Source: Thereva unica
Taxonomy: Eukaryota > Arthropoda > Insecta > Diptera > Therevidae
NCBI GenBank assembly: GCA_949987705.1
Contig: OX465283.1
Coordinates: forward strand, 72,301,720 to 72,365,719
Length of the DNA: 64,000 nucleotides
Reading direction: 5' to 3'
Shown here: one piece after another, positions 11,533-22,876 of the stretch
Layout of the letters: each line of letters begins with the position of its first letter
How positions within the stretch are numbered: the stretch's first letter is position 1
Made by a program: the position numbers and the translations under genes
Notes under the pieces: model-generated
Database searches by the model: none
Told to the model about the DNA's origin: nothing
The model's input: the letters and a program-made list of their open reading frames with translations, nothing else

Positions 11533-12250
11533 ATGAGGTATTTTTTCATTTTGTTCATATTATTACATTATATTTATTTTGTACTATATTTACGCATTCA
11601 ATTTTCTTTTTAGTGATATAGAGAATGATGGTGAAAATGGTTACAGCAATCAGCAAGTTAAATTATTAATAGAGAGGCGCTTGGATATGGAAAACCAGTT
11701 TTCCGAAGGGAAAAGGAAGAAAAGTGTGCTGTGGAAGGTGGTGCACACAAATATTTTGAAAATAGACCCTTCATTCCCCTTAGGGGTTGAAGCGGCAAAA
11801 TGCAAATTTTATAATTTGTATACAACTTATAAGAGAGTCAAGAAACGTAACAATACTTCTGGCAACAAAAGAACGAATTGGCCATATTACGAAATGTTTG
11901 ATGAAATCTTCGGGTCTCGTCATTCAATTGCACCTCCACAGGAAAACATAATGTCAACATTTAATCTTGACGGCGACGAGATGACGAGTGAGATATTTGA
12001 ACTTGAAGAGCCAATTGAAAACTCTACTCCAAGCCCAAACAAAAGGACAAAGAAAAAGAACGAAAAAGAAGACACCTTAAAGTTTCTGAAGACGATGGAA
12101 CAAAAAGAAGATCAACGCCATAAAGACTTCATTGACCTAGAAAACAAAAAAATTGATGTTGAAGTCCAAAAAGTTGAAGCCATCAAAGGCATGTCGACAT
12201 TACTCCAACAAATTTTGAACAAGCAAATGCAAGGTAATTCAATGAATTAG
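11533..12250 (+). CDS. Harbinger Myb/SANT-like DNA-binding protein (two exons)
   Basis: I place exon 1 at 11533-11537 (ATGAG) and exon 2 at 11614-12250, with a GT...AG intron at 11538-11613. This joins to MSDIENDGENGYSN and removes the odd hydrophobic start of the unspliced frame. About 213 aa. Residues 15-105 hold a trihelix Myb/SANT-like domain (VLWKVVHTNILK, AKCKFYNLYTTYK, NWPYYEMFDEIFG). The C-terminus has a basic nuclear-signal-like patch (KRTKKKNEKE) and a charged coiled coil. In characterised Harbingers this protein partners the transposase and helps its nuclear import and end binding. The intron is inferred from splice signals and frame. Confidence 0.85.
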
Positions 12251-12511
12251 AAATATTTCATTATTATTATTCTATAATCTATTTATTTATTTTTTTCAGT
12301 TTGAAAAGGGCTGCGAAACTATGTCTGTGTGGAAAACACCTGTTTTTTTTAAAGAATATATGTATTTCATTTTATTTTTAGAACATTTTTATTTTTTATG
12401 AGGAATATTTATTTTTGTTTTTTATGAGAAAATATATGTGTTTGTTTGTTATTACTAATATGTTGTATATTTCATTGAAAAAATCGATTACCTCAAAGTA
12501 AGAGGTGGTAG

Positions 12512-12592
12512 CACGTAAGTTGTTTCAATCGACCTCTTCATACAAAAATCTTGAATTTTTGTATGAAGAGGTCGATTGAAACAACTTACGTG
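12512..12592. repeat. perfect 38-bp inverted repeat between the two Harbinger genes
   Basis: The arms at 12512-12549 and 12555-12592 (starting CACGTAAGTTGTTTCAATCG) are exact reverse complements around a 5-base loop, CTTGA. The match extends another 12 bases outward with one mismatch. It sits between the convergent 3' ends and could form a long RNA hairpin in either transcript. Confidence 0.9.
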
Positions 12593-12616
12593 TTACCGAC
12601 CCAGCATATTGAAAAA

Positions 12617-13941
12617 TCATATTGGAAACATCCACTCTGCTAATATCTGCCTTTTCACAACTGCATCCATTCGGCCAGGAGTATTATCAGGCGATTGTGA
12701 AGAATTCTGTACTGGTTCTGCTGGTTCATTTGGTGTTTCTATATATTCTACAGAATCATAAGTACTATTCATGCGGCATAAATTATGCAGGACAATGGTA
12801 GCTATTACAATGAACTTGGCGTTTTTTAGTTTATTAATTTTTAGATAATTTATGAAACGAAATTTTGCTTTTAAAAGCCCAAACGCCTGTTCAATACAAA
12901 CTCTAATAGATGAGTGCTTATAATTAAAATTTTTTTCCCTTTCACACAAAAACCCATTGTCCCTAAACGGTGTGATCAGATGTGGGAGAAGAGGGTACGC
13001 TGCATCTCCAAGTAGATGGATATTTTCCGGTAGCTCATACGTTCCATTATTTATGGCTTGGCAAATGGGACTACTTTCCCATACCCTTGCGTCGTGGCAG
13101 CTGCCTGGGAATCCAAAGAATGCGTCTCGTATAATCAAATTGTGATCACATATGCACTAAAAATATTAAACAAAATTATAAAACCAAGGTTTTCCGTTTT
13201 GTATGTATATGCAATGAACCGACCTGTAAAATTAGGGAATGATACCCCTTGCGGTTATAATAGCTTTGTGGGTCATTTTGAGGTGCTTTGATGCGTATGT
13301 GCGTGCCATCAATGCACCCAGCTACTCCCGGTAATGCATTTGGTTGGCGCTTATTTTCAAATGCCTTGGAAATTTCAAATATTTCCCCGTCGCTTGGCCA
13401 TTTGATATATTTTTCCCTTAGTGCACAAATCAGTTTGCACATTTTTATAAACACATACACCACTTTCCCATACGATACGTCGAAGCGATCCGACACTTCT
13501 CTGTAGCAATTTTCATTTGCCAGCATCCACAAAGTTATGTATAAAAGATGTTCAATTTTTTGTTTTGGCCTTCCCTTCGAGTATTCCAATTTTGGGGATA
13601 ATTCATCCACTAGTATCTAAAATGACGTAAATAACAAGTATTTAATACTAAAGTATAATTAATATATTTCTTGAAATACATACTTTAAAACAACTCCTAG
13701 TCATTCGAAAATGACTAAAAAAAGTATCTTCGCTCATTGATGTTATTGTTACGAAGTAGTTTTTGTTTTTTATAACATTTCTTTTCACATTCGCCAAGCT
13801 TGTCAATTGTTTTTGAAGCATTTTAATTGCAATTTTCTTACACTTCTTGGCCGAAGGAACAACACTATGCGTATTACTCGCATTACTGGATTCCACTAAT
13901 ATAAACGTTAAATAGTTTGCAATAATATCTCCCATTTTCAA
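12617..13941 (-). CDS. Harbinger DDE transposase (three exons)
   Basis: The exons are 13941-13684, 13616-13224 and 13156-12617, with two 67-nt GT...AG introns, all in phase 0, giving 396 codons before the stop. The length is normal for the family (about 350-450 aa). The N-terminus is a basic helical region. The DDE_4 nuclease follows with the first Asp in GCIDGTHIRI, the second in HLLGDAAYPLL after GFPGSCHDARVWESS, and the Glu in VCIEQAFGLLKAKFR. It cuts and inserts the element, acting on the terminal repeats with the Myb-like partner. No stop or frameshift is visible after splicing, so it may be active. The introns are inferred from splice signals plus domain continuity. Confidence 0.9.
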
Positions 13942-14440
13942 ACTCTATAAAATTATCCTTTCAATTATTTAAACGGAAAACTGGTACAATATGAAATGTC
14001 AGAATATACTTCTTTTTGATATAAAAAACTCCGACGATTGTGGTCAATTTCATCAGATCTGTCACACACGCAAATGGTTTGTCTGACGTTATGCTGATTG
14101 TGTGTGCAGAGTCAAATAAGCATTGCACAGTGCATTATTGACAGCACCCTTTGTCTAAACATGTAAGTAAATAGCAACTCAAAAAAGATAAATCAAAGTT
14201 AAAAGAGTGAAATTATTTTATTGTTAAGAAAGAAAATACATTAAACATTGTTAAGAAATACAATACATTAACTGTAGCAAAATAAGTTTAAATTCGAAAA
14301 TAAAAGACGTAACAAAAACCAAGAGATTGTTTTGTTAGTACTTTCAAAAAGGGGCAGGTGAACTTCTCGCCAATGCGAAAGCACTCCTTCGTCCCTGTCG
14401 TGTGTTAAAAAGGAATACACAAAAAAAGAAACCCACGACA

Positions 14441-14875
14441 CCTAAAAAGTTCGGAAGGCTTGCGATCTCCTAAGTCCTCTGTACCTAGCAACCCTTCTAG
14501 CCTACGTTGCTCGGAGAGGCTGTGTCTTTTAATTAAAGTTTCCCGTAAAAAGCTGTATTTGTTCGTTGTCGGAGGGCTTTCTAGAATATCTAAAATTGAA
14601 TTTATAACCTCTACTGGGAGTGCGGCTATAGTATATGCATACTTCGATTCGTCCTTCGTGATCCTTTTCACTAAGAACTGAGATTCTATAGCCTGAAACC
14701 AAGCTAAGGGAGCTTTGTCCCAAAATGGCGGTAACTTTACGTTCCCAATTTCGCGTAATTCTTCCCTACTAGTATTGTCCCTTTCTTCAGTTTGCCTTAT
14801 TTTTACATCATGACCTGATGTACTCGCATTGCCCCTATTCTCGGGAGAATTGTCTTCATTATCGTTCTCAAACAT
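14441..14875 (-). CDS. gypsy-1 gag, 5' portion
   Basis: It starts at ATG 14875 (MFENDNEDNSPENRGN). An acidic N-terminus is followed by the matrix/capsid start (LPPFWDKAPLAWFQAIESQF, YAYTIAALPVEV, RRLEGLLGTEDLGDRKPSE), a pattern common to insect gypsy gags. It continues in frame at 4276 on the other side of the errantivirus-like insert. Bases beyond 14441 belong to the inserted LTR. Confidence 0.88.
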
Positions 14876-16579
14876 ATCGTACGCCTTGATTCACGATACT
14901 AAATAATCCCAAAATCAAATTAAAAAAAAATTTTTTTTTTCGAAAAGAAAAGCAAGTTCAAGTTGCCGTCAATACTTATACAAAACGCACCCCTCTTTCG
15001 GCCGCTGCAGGCAGAAGCTTGCCTTATAGAAAAAAACAAAAACGAAAGAAAATTTATGTTGTGAAACCTTTGCTTCTTTTTTTTATTTGCGGTATTGTAA
15101 ATTTAAAAATACTAAAAGAGCGGTGTGGTAGAAGAGAGCAAATATCCTTTTCCTTTTACTATTACAGGAATGAAAAAAAAAACTTTTTTTTATACAAAAG
15201 AGAAGAAAACCGAAAAGTGAAACAAGGAACGAGACTAATTCTGAGTGTTGGTTACGGTTCCTTTACATGAGTTACTAGTGTTCATGTAAACTTAAATATA
15301 ATACTAACAAATAATACCCTTCAATTCAATAATAAATTCCAATAAATTAAATTCAATAATAAATTTCAATATAGTTGTTAATATAATGAGTATTAGTAAA
15401 TTTAAAAATAATATTTCATTGTTAGTAATAAATTTCAATAAATTCCATTATTCCTATAAAATTTGAGCTATTTGCCATTTGTTTTTAAATTCTGACATTT
15501 GATGGCTCCGCTTTGCTTACAACAAACTTTTTTAGCAAACACAAAAAAAAATATATATATATATATATGTATATATGTATATAAATCCTATCAATCGTCA
15601 GTCTATTTATACTACCAATCTGACATTATGTAATTACTTGACTTTAAAAAAAAAATTTTCACTCAATATGCATTCTACTATAAAAGTCCGAAAATAATTA
15701 AATCCAATTCAGTTATAAACATTTAACAAAAAAAAAATAATGCTAACGATTATAAACTTATAAGATGAATATGTTATTCACGCACATCAAAAAAAAATTT
15801 TTGGTCCGTTATGAATTTCTCACATACCTCGGGTTTCAGTGCAAATTTGGTCTTGCCTTTACTATTGTTTTTTTTTGTTTCTATGTTTTATACCGCTGAC
15901 TGCAACTTATGGTTTTGGTGATGAGCTATGACACATTGTCCTTGAGTTTCTTCCGCTTTATTCCTAAAGATGATTGATGTTATTCCATGTGGGTTGGCAT
16001 GATTTCCAATAGTTATTGGAGAATTTACTAGGAGGATTTCATGAAAAGAAAAATAATTAGTAAATTTTTAATAGCAATATCGATCACCCCTTTTATGTTT
16101 TGCCGAAAATCGTATTTGTAGACTTTATAAATTTTTTTGGTGCAAATTAATTTTTGTTCTTGAGCGCTGATTTCTTTATGCTGGGTGATGGTGCCGCTAT
16201 TAATGTAACTGCGGTGATGACGTCGTAATTTATCCCGTACTGTGAATACACGTGGCCTTCCAATTTCCTGCGTTTCTAACAATCGACGCTGTCCGTTATT
16301 ATTTTATGTTTCCTTCTTTAGGAGAAATGCCTGGTTGAGGGTGATGATTACTCCTTTAAAACAGGTTGCTGGCCACTCGTGATGCCCGTGGGTATTGTCG
16401 AACGAGGATGTCGCTGGATGCTTGATTGGCGCTGCCGAATTTATTCCTTGTCTCTATTTTTTATTTTGCTTTTGAATGCAGCTTGGTGTTCCGGGATGGT
16501 TGCAACCTTGCACTTTTCACTTTTTTTTTTTGTTTTTTTTTTTGTTTTTACGATGCCTGTTCTATTCGGGATCACCAGT
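14876..16579 (-). other. gypsy-1 5' leader
   Basis: About 1.7 kb between the 5' LTR and gag. I see no gene. It holds A/T-rich sequence, a TA microsatellite near 15555-15580 and G/T-rich tracts near 16520-16550. The base pairs next to the LTR read ACTGGTGATCCCGAATAG on the minus strand; its TGGTGATCCCGA is a likely primer-binding site. Confidence 0.6.
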
Positions 16580-16903
16580 TGTGGATACGTCCTACTTCAC
16601 GTCCACATTAACTACACAACTTTCTTCTACGTAAACTTTTATTTACACTTCAATACACCTTAAACCTAATTAAACAATACTTCGCAATATTTAACAGAAT
16701 TTCAGTTTAGATTTAAGTTAATCAGACTTAATTATTATTAGGTGGCAACCATCACTCACGGACTTCGGAAGAAGAGCTGTTTTTCCTCTATCAGCGGGAA
16801 AAAGGAAATTGCTCTCAGTGCACCGCTATTTTGTGGCTGAATTAAACTGTGGGTGCGTTTCGTATTTTTGTTGGGCGGAAGTGTAGAGTGTCGATACTCT
16901 ACA
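16580..16903 (-). repeat. gypsy-1 5' LTR
   Basis: Same sequence as 389-711 except for T to A near 16633 and an extra G near 16853. It is followed by the TSD GCTCT at 16904-16908 and the other half of the split MITE. Confidence 0.9.
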
Positions 16904-17035
16904 GCTCTCTTTCTGTTGCATTGAAAACACTTGACGCTCAACGCTTGACGCCCACATGAAATTTCACCTTTAGGCACAACGCTCTTTTGTTTTAAACTTT
17001 TCGTGCTCTCGCGTTGTACGAGCGACACTAACTTC

Positions 17036-17256
17036 GAGTAACAGTGCAAAAAACTCAGCATTGCTTAGCACGCTGTTTGTGTTACACCGTGTTACATGCA
17101 GGCATTGTGGGATACAATAATAAGTTCAACGATTTCCGTTGCAATATGAAACGTTGCTATCCACGTGGTCATCAAAAAAGAGCCGAAAAAAAGCGTAAAG
17201 AAAGTGCAAGTGTTGAAAATACTAAAAAACTGACATCATGGTTAAAAAGAGTATAA
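17036..17256 (+). pseudogene. N-terminal fragment resembling ZMYM/hAT (DUF4371-type) transposase
   Basis: MKRCYPRGHQKRAEKKRKE followed by a Lys/Ser stretch and KLTSWLKRV resembles the usual start of hAT-family transposases of the DUF4371/ZMYM type, from memory of the pattern. It ends after about 35 conserved residues and degenerate sequence follows. The GGATCCGCGCCTG at 17670-17682 looks like the far end of such an element. Low confidence. Confidence 0.35.
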
Positions 17257-17682
17257 TGAACAACCGAAGTATAATGCTGTTTTCAATTTCTCACGACCTT
17301 TGAACCCTCTTTTTAATGGACTTCGAAAAGGCTTCGAAATCACTTTTTTTTAGAAATTCATTTTCAAGGGCCCCTTACGAAATCTTGCACAAGGGCCCCC
17401 GAGACCCTCGCTACGGCGCTGAGACGGACAGACGGACAGAGCCTCTGTATAAGCTTTTTTTTTAAAAGCTAAAAACGTACTCTCAATTTGAAAAAGTAAG
17501 TTAATTTCAGTCGTTTGGTTAGTTTCATGTTTTTATGTTTGCAAAAACTAGGTTTTGTTCGTTTGTTTTTTTTTGTTTTTCGGTTTGCAAAATATTGTTT
17601 CAGCTCTATTTTTTTAAATGCGGGCTGTTTTGGGGGGGGTCATGACCCCCGTGACCCCCCCCCCCCCCTTGGATCCGCGCCT

Positions 17683-19445
17683 GGGCCTGCCTCCTTTTCA
17701 ACCTGGCGTTGGAGAAAGTGATCCGAGATTCGGGCGTGACATCAAGGGGTATAGAATTTTTCAAACTCCGTGACACAAAAAATTTGAACAGTTCTGCGCA
17801 CCTCGTTGCCAAATTTTATAAATAATGTTCTATCATTTCCCCTCTTTTTAGTTAAAACGGCAACAAACACTGAAAAAACTCAACAAAATAATTTGGGAAG
17901 GGATGCGCGAGTTATATCTTCTACGTAGAATTCCACAACTTTATATTTCCCACAGGAAATAATATATTTTTTTTCTTTTATCATTCACTTAAAAAACTAG
18001 ATAATCATACTTTTTACACATTAAGCAATTTTGTTTTTCTCAATAAGATCATATTGCGTCTGCCCTCGAAATTCTTAAAAACATAATTAACTGCATCAGC
18101 ATTTCATATTAACATGTAAAATCCTAAAATAAAAGCTTTCGAGCAGTTTGATACGGAGAGTCAAGTTGTGTAGACATAAAATATTAAATAAAAAGTCTTT
18201 GTCGAGAAAATTATCGTTGTGTTTTTTTTATTATCGTCGGAAAATACCGAACAGTTAACTCGCGCATGCCGAATGAATAAAGTTAATTTATCTTTCTATG
18301 TGTTGAGCAGAGCTTTTAAATACATGTAAAGCCCCTGCTCAACAAAGGCAGTTTATTCAACATAATAAGCATAATTTTACTTTAATTATGCGAAATATTT
18401 CTCATTTCTAAATTTAAAATAATTTAAAAAAAATGTTGAAAAAAATTCCTTTGAATAAATGAGCGTTTTCATTCATAAACCGACAGTTCCCCGCAGTCGC
18501 AAGCAACACAACCTCCCCGGGCAGAAGCGCGTATGCGACTGGCAGGAAATGTCAACAATCTAGTAATCAAAGTGATAAAAACACAAATTTCGTATTTTTT
18601 AGTAGAAATTACTACAAATTATTTCTGTAGCATATGTGTAAAATATAATAACCTTAAATAAAAAAAATATATAAAAACGGGTGTTTTTCAGTCATAATTT
18701 GTAAATTTTTTAAATAATCATTGAAGTCCCAGAAAGATACACCTCCCGGTAGTAATACGCAGTCGCGACTGATTACATGGCAGCAAGTGATTTGATAGGA
18801 GGAGTTAACTGAAGCTTTTGTCTGAACTTTTAAACATTTTTAAGAGCTTAGCTGGGGAACATCAAAGTCTAGTAATAACAAGTCTTTCATCTTCATACAA
18901 AAATTTCCGACCGTTGATTGTGTGCGTGCATATATGAACATCACTGCTTAGCAAAACTCAACGCATACTTCTTGAACTCGGTGAGACAAAGCCAGATTCT
19001 CTCTTTACGATAAAGTATGCATAACAGAAAAGGAAAGAAAATTGAATCGGCTGTTTTCTTTCATAAATCAAAACAAACGAGCAAATATGCACCAATACAT
19101 CCCCATGTAAACTCATAAAATTTTCCGACTTATGGTTGTATTCCAGCGCGTATAAAAATGTTGCATTCTCTCTCTGATAGCCTGACATCGTCATTTGAAA
19201 AACTTGTGCATGCAGCTGTTTGCCTTTCACTCATTAACCATATGAAGATGAAAGACTTGTTAATTTCTAGACTTTGGGGAACATGCGCGGGATGTCACGA
19301 GGTTTGAAAACAACTATACAATCCTCCACAAGTCCACCGAACAGCAACAGCTGTACAAGAAGCTTTCACTCAGATTGAGCAAGCAAGCGGCAGGAAATCT
19401 GGGACTGCACATTAACGAAAGCAAAACAAAGTATAGTTGTGATTG
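17683..19445 (+). pseudogene. RTE-like LINE reverse-transcriptase fragments, interrupted
   Basis: 17683-17755 reads ACLLFNLALEKVIRDSGV, the segment just before the RT catalytic box. 19320-19440 reads AVQEAFTQIEQA and, after a frame change, LGLHINESKTKY, the segment after it. The catalytic YADD region is missing. The two pieces belong to one old plus-strand copy with inserted sequence between, including the MITE at 18863. The rest of 17760-18860 is A/T-rich with no gene. Confidence 0.55.
18863..19276. mobile_element. hAT-type MITE, 414 bp
   Basis: The inverted termini are CAAAGTCTAGTAATAACAAG, extending through TCTTTCATCTTCATA, with a matching right end. An exact 8-bp TSD GGGAACAT lies at 18855-18862 and 19277-19284. 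No coding capacity. The 8-bp duplication and CA start fit hAT. Confidence 0.8.
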
Positions 19446-20109
19446 GTCTCTAAGCGGATATGCGCTAAATCACTTGGAATTATCGGTGCATTTAACACAT
19501 TCTGCAAGCGTTTCTCGATATCCTTAAGCTTGTAAAATATGCATGATCAAACATTCCACCATGTTTTGTCCGAATTAATGTATCATTTTCTCTTTGAATT
19601 TCTGCCATGCTCGCAGGGCCGGCTTTAAGTATTTTGGCCCCGTGCGAGATATAAATAAAAGATAGCCTTACAACGGGCGTACATTGGCTTGGAAGCTTAT
19701 ATGGGCTCACGACGGCCAAACTTGATCAAAAGATTTAAATGACCGAGAAAAAAAATCTGCACCAAACGTATTGTTGAATGTTCTTTATGTGAACTTGGTC
19801 ATTTTCGTTATGTATAATCGTTCTTTGGATTATTATACTTAAAGACTATCGATGCACAAGAGGAACAAGCTCGCCAGTCGTCGGTTTGGTTTTCGGGAAG
19901 TGTGTGGTGCGTGCTGGTATGTGATTTATATTTTAGTGGGAAATTTTGTTATTTATCTAACCGCTCGAATAAAATAAAAATAAGGTACAAAATGCTGTTA
20001 ATTTATACTGTCAGTGTTATTTCTGTTTAAAGTTTTTTTTTGTTGTTGTGTGACAACACTTGTTGACACTTGCGGGACTCGTTCTTTGCATATTCCGTCC
20101 GATGAGTGT
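19446..20109. other. no recognisable gene
   Basis: A mixed A/T-rich stretch with scattered short frames. I see nothing in it that I can name. Confidence 0.5.
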
Positions 20110-20715
20110 TAGGTTAGATTGAAATGGCTGCCCCCACTATGGAGCCCCCACGTCATTGGGCCCATTGTGATGCTATTCTAAAGTTCAGGCCATTTAAAGC
20201 AATTTTGAGCTTTTGATAAAGCGAAAGTGACATCGGTTAGCAGCACCAATATTTTGCAGCTCGCTCAATCCATCAAGGAAGGGTGAGCCAAGAAAGGTCC
20301 CTTTTTCCTTGCGAGGGCGGGACATGTACAGAGAAGATGGGAGACGGTTTCTCCCTCTTCTTCATTACCACAACTTCTGCATAAGTCGTTGTGGGGAAGT
20401 CCTAATCTTTCAGCGTGCGGACCAAACGGACAATGACTGGTCAGAACTTTTACTACATGGCTTATCTCCTTTTCGTTAAACTGAACAAGAGATTTTGAAC
20501 GCTTTGCGTCCAAAGTTGGCCACATTGCATGACCAACACCGTTGCTGTGGTTCATCTCAATCCAGCTCTAGCTAAGCTGATTTTCCTCACAGCTAGTTTG
20601 TAGGTGGCTAAGGGTATTCCCGTCCGGGTTAAGTGGAGTGTCCTTTCCACTTCGGTTCCCTGTCTAGCAAGCTCATCTGCCCGACAGTTTCCCTCTCAGA
20701 GATAAGCACATGCTT
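20110..20715 (-). pseudogene. LOA-like LINE 3' end (RNase H tail and Cys/His motif)
   Basis: On the minus strand the sequence gives the RNase H tail GNCRADELARQGTEVERT, then a C-terminal domain with GHCPFGPHAERLGLPHNDLC and the zinc-like CRSCGNEEEGETVSHLLCTC. These are typical of fly I/LOA-type LINE proteins carrying RNase H. The 3' end carries the AACCTAAC-like tail (20110-20125, inverse). The copy is 5'-truncated and broken. A relative in plus orientation is at 53222-53800. Confidence 0.7.
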
Positions 20716-20866
20716 CCTATGTAACAGCTACACGAATTCCAAGTTCTTGACTCGCGCCGGTCGTGTAGGTTTCTCAGAGCGAAGAGGAAAAATTTATTCT
20801 ATACTGATTCCAACCTACCGCTACTTACCTGAAATATAGGGTCCCGGATCCATCCATCTAATAGCG

Positions 20867-21227
20867 TATTGGAGGTATTTTGTGTGAATAAAAATACTAT
20901 ATACGTACACTAAACAAAATCAATACTTTATTATGCACACTATATGTATGATTGGAACTTATAGTTTTATATCTAGATTAATATTTTATTGAACAATAAT
21001 ACATTTGTATAGCACGCGTCTGGTAAGTTGTCGAACTCGGGAGTGAGAGACGGAGATGCCGGAAATCGGCTGTCCCGATATACACGATCGGGACGGAACG
21101 GGAGGCGAGTAGATCACTGAACTTTAAGTGATCGATGAAGTGTTCCGACTGATCGTGTTTATCGTGTGGGACGTTGTTGTGTGACATTGCGTAAAGTTTA
21201 GTAATTAAATTTTACGCGGTCACTACA
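20867..21227 (-). repeat. gypsy-2 3' LTR
   Basis: 361 bp, TG...TA ends when read on the minus strand, matching 43718-44053. A C-run (21231-21241) next to it is the polypurine tract on the minus strand. Confidence 0.85.
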
Positions 21228-21251
21228 TACTCCCCCCCCCCCAGCGTAGCG

Positions 21252-21636
21252 TTAACGGAATGTTACCGCTTTAGGTGGCTTAGCTTCGTTGCCGCGGTCA
21301 CAACCGAAGGCTGGCTTTAGCCTGTCAATGGATATTGACTTGGTTGTGCCGTTCAATTTGACCACGAAGTGTTTTCGTAATCGTTTGATTACTTCATATG
21401 GGCCCTCATATGGAGGTTCGAAAGGTTTTCGAATTCTGTCGACACGTACGAAAACGTAGTCGGCGTTCTCCAGGGCTTCTGGCACGTAGACATCCTTTTG
21501 GACGGATTGCCGAGGATGCATTGCCTTAATGTTCTGCATGTGAGAACGAAGGCGAGAGAGGAATTCTGATTCTTCAATTGGATTCTCATCAGTTGGGATA
21601 GAAATCGAATTGGGGAGTCTCAGATTCTGACCGTAT
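21252..21636 (-). pseudogene. gypsy-2 integrase C-terminal tail
   Basis: GQNLRLPNSISIPTDE is followed by a spacer helix (EFLSRLRSHMQNIKAMH) and the GPF/GPY-type module ([29 protein letters not shown]) seen in Mdg1/gypsy integrase tails. The frame breaks at about 21636, where the foldback-like element begins. The integrase core that should precede it is absent. Confidence 0.8.
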
Positions 21637-22089
21637 CAGAGTGCCCAATTTGAATGCGGCCAGTAAAACTCAGCATACAACTACATGTAAACGCCCTGTG
21701 CGTGAGCCCCCTTCAATGCTCCCAGTTTCTTAGAATTTTTACGAATTTTTATGGTTTTGTAATTTTCAGTTTTTTCTTGGGTTCCTCAGAATTTCTAATA
21801 GTTTTTTAGTCGCTGGGATTTTTTGAAGTTTGAACAAGACGACTTTTTTCAATAGTTTTTTAGGGTGTCGCAAAATATTGCTTAGACACACAATTGAAAA
21901 AGAAATCCTGTTGGAATTTTCGAAAAATCGCAAATTTGTTTCCCTAGCATAGAAGTGCGCCTTTTGTGTTAGAAGGGTAACACTATTATTATTATTATTA
22001 TTAATAAGATTAGATTAGATATAAGTTTTATGTAAATAATCAGAGTAATAATTCGCTGTGACTAAAAATTAATGTAATAAATGTAATAG

Positions 22090-22876
22090 TCCGAGAGCCG
22101 ACTGAAGAAAACCCTATGTTATCGGGAAGAAGAAAACGAAACCTATAGTAAGTAACATTAGAGATAGGAGAATATTTTAGGCTTGGTGTGCCTGAACTAA
22201 AGTGTGGCCTAAGGTGAGAAATTAGGTAATATTAGTGGTGGATTTTTAGTCCAACCCTATGTTATCGGCAAGAAGGATAATTTTTGTTTTAAAATGAAGT
22301 ATATACCAAATAATTACTAAAACTCATGGTGTGCCGCGCCCTGCCTGTGGCCGGACCTTTGGCAGACCACTGTTTGTACCACATATTTTTGGGTCGATGC
22401 CTATGTTATCGACAAGAAGGATAATTTTTTTTTTAAATTGAAGATTAGACGTCATACTAACTAAAATTCATGGTGTGCCGCGCCCTGCCTGTGGCCGGAC
22501 CTTTGGCAGACCACTATTTGTATAACGTTTTTGGGGTCCATCCCTATGTTATCGGCAAGAAGGATATTTTTTGTTTTAAAATGAAGTATATACCTAATAA
22601 TTACTAAAACTCATGGTGTGCCGCGCCCTGCCTGTGGCCGGACCTTTGGCAGACCACTATTTGTATAATTTTTTTGTATGGAATTTTTTTTAAATCGCGA
22701 TATCTCCAAAACGGTCACTCGTAGAGAAAAAGGTGTAAAGACCTTTTTTGTAGAGAATCACATAATCTACAATCCTGGCATTACCTCTTCTGTGGTCACA
22801 CTTACCGTTTACGAGATATTTGTAAAAAACTGTTTTCGCAACCTTTGACATTGAAAACCTTTTTTTGTGCACACGA
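22090..22876. repeat. left arm, tandem subrepeats of about 140 bp
   Basis: Three units each contain CCCTATGTTATCGGCAAGAA, TTAAAATGAAGTATATAC and GGCCGGACCTTTGGCAGACC. The inner end (22691-22876) includes CGATATCTCCAAAACGGTCA. All of it recurs in inverse at 23547-24190. Confidence 0.8.

Larger units (their letters stand above)
11286..14149. mobile_element. PIF/Harbinger DNA transposon, apparently intact
   Basis: The perfect 20-bp terminal inverted repeat is GGGTGCTGTCAATAATGCAC, with weaker similarity extending to about 50 bp. The TSD is TTT (11283-11285 and 14150-14152). The uninterrupted sequence in the 5' LTR confirms the empty site. It carries the two genes typical of the superfamily, a Myb/SANT-like DNA-binding protein on the plus strand and a DDE transposase on the minus strand, in convergent order. 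Length 2864 bp. Both genes read through cleanly once short introns are removed. Confidence 0.95.
4281..14440 (+). mobile_element. errantivirus-like LTR retrotransposon, internally deleted, inside gypsy-1 gag
   Basis: The long LTRs (4281-5617 and 10361-14440) begin TGTAACGAGCGG and end CCCACGACA. The TSD is CCTA at 4277-4280 and 14441-14444. Inside are a primer-binding site, gag with two zinc knuckles, a protease frame and the last part of an env protein with a transmembrane segment, then a polypurine tract (AGGGGGAAGG). RT, RNase H, integrase and most of env are missing, so it depends on a relative. The 3' LTR carries a Harbinger insertion. Confidence 0.9.
10361..14440 (+). repeat. errantivirus-like 3' LTR, interrupted by Harbinger
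   Basis: It starts TGTAACGAGCGG at 10361 and ends CACGACA at 14440. Without 11286-14152 it is 1213 bp. The bases on either side of the insert (ATTACTTT and TTTGTCTAAAC) match the uninterrupted 5' LTR near 5327-5340. Confidence 0.9.
389..16903 (-). mobile_element. Ty3/gypsy LTR retrotransposon (gypsy-1), hosting nested elements
   Basis: Two near-identical LTRs (389-711 and 16580-16903) flank gag, protease, RT, RNase H and integrase, all on the minus strand. The 5-bp TSD GCTCT lies at 384-388 and 16904-16908. By eye the LTRs differ by one substitution and one extra G, so insertion was recent. There is no env. The gag is split at 4280/14441 by an errantivirus-like element, and the gag frame is preserved once that insert is removed. 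One frameshift inside RT makes this copy non-autonomous. Confidence 0.92.

Noticed and set aside
15019..16663. Short hydrophobic or Lys-rich frames in the gypsy-1 leader
   Set aside because: No domain or homology signal, low complexity, positioned between LTR and gag.
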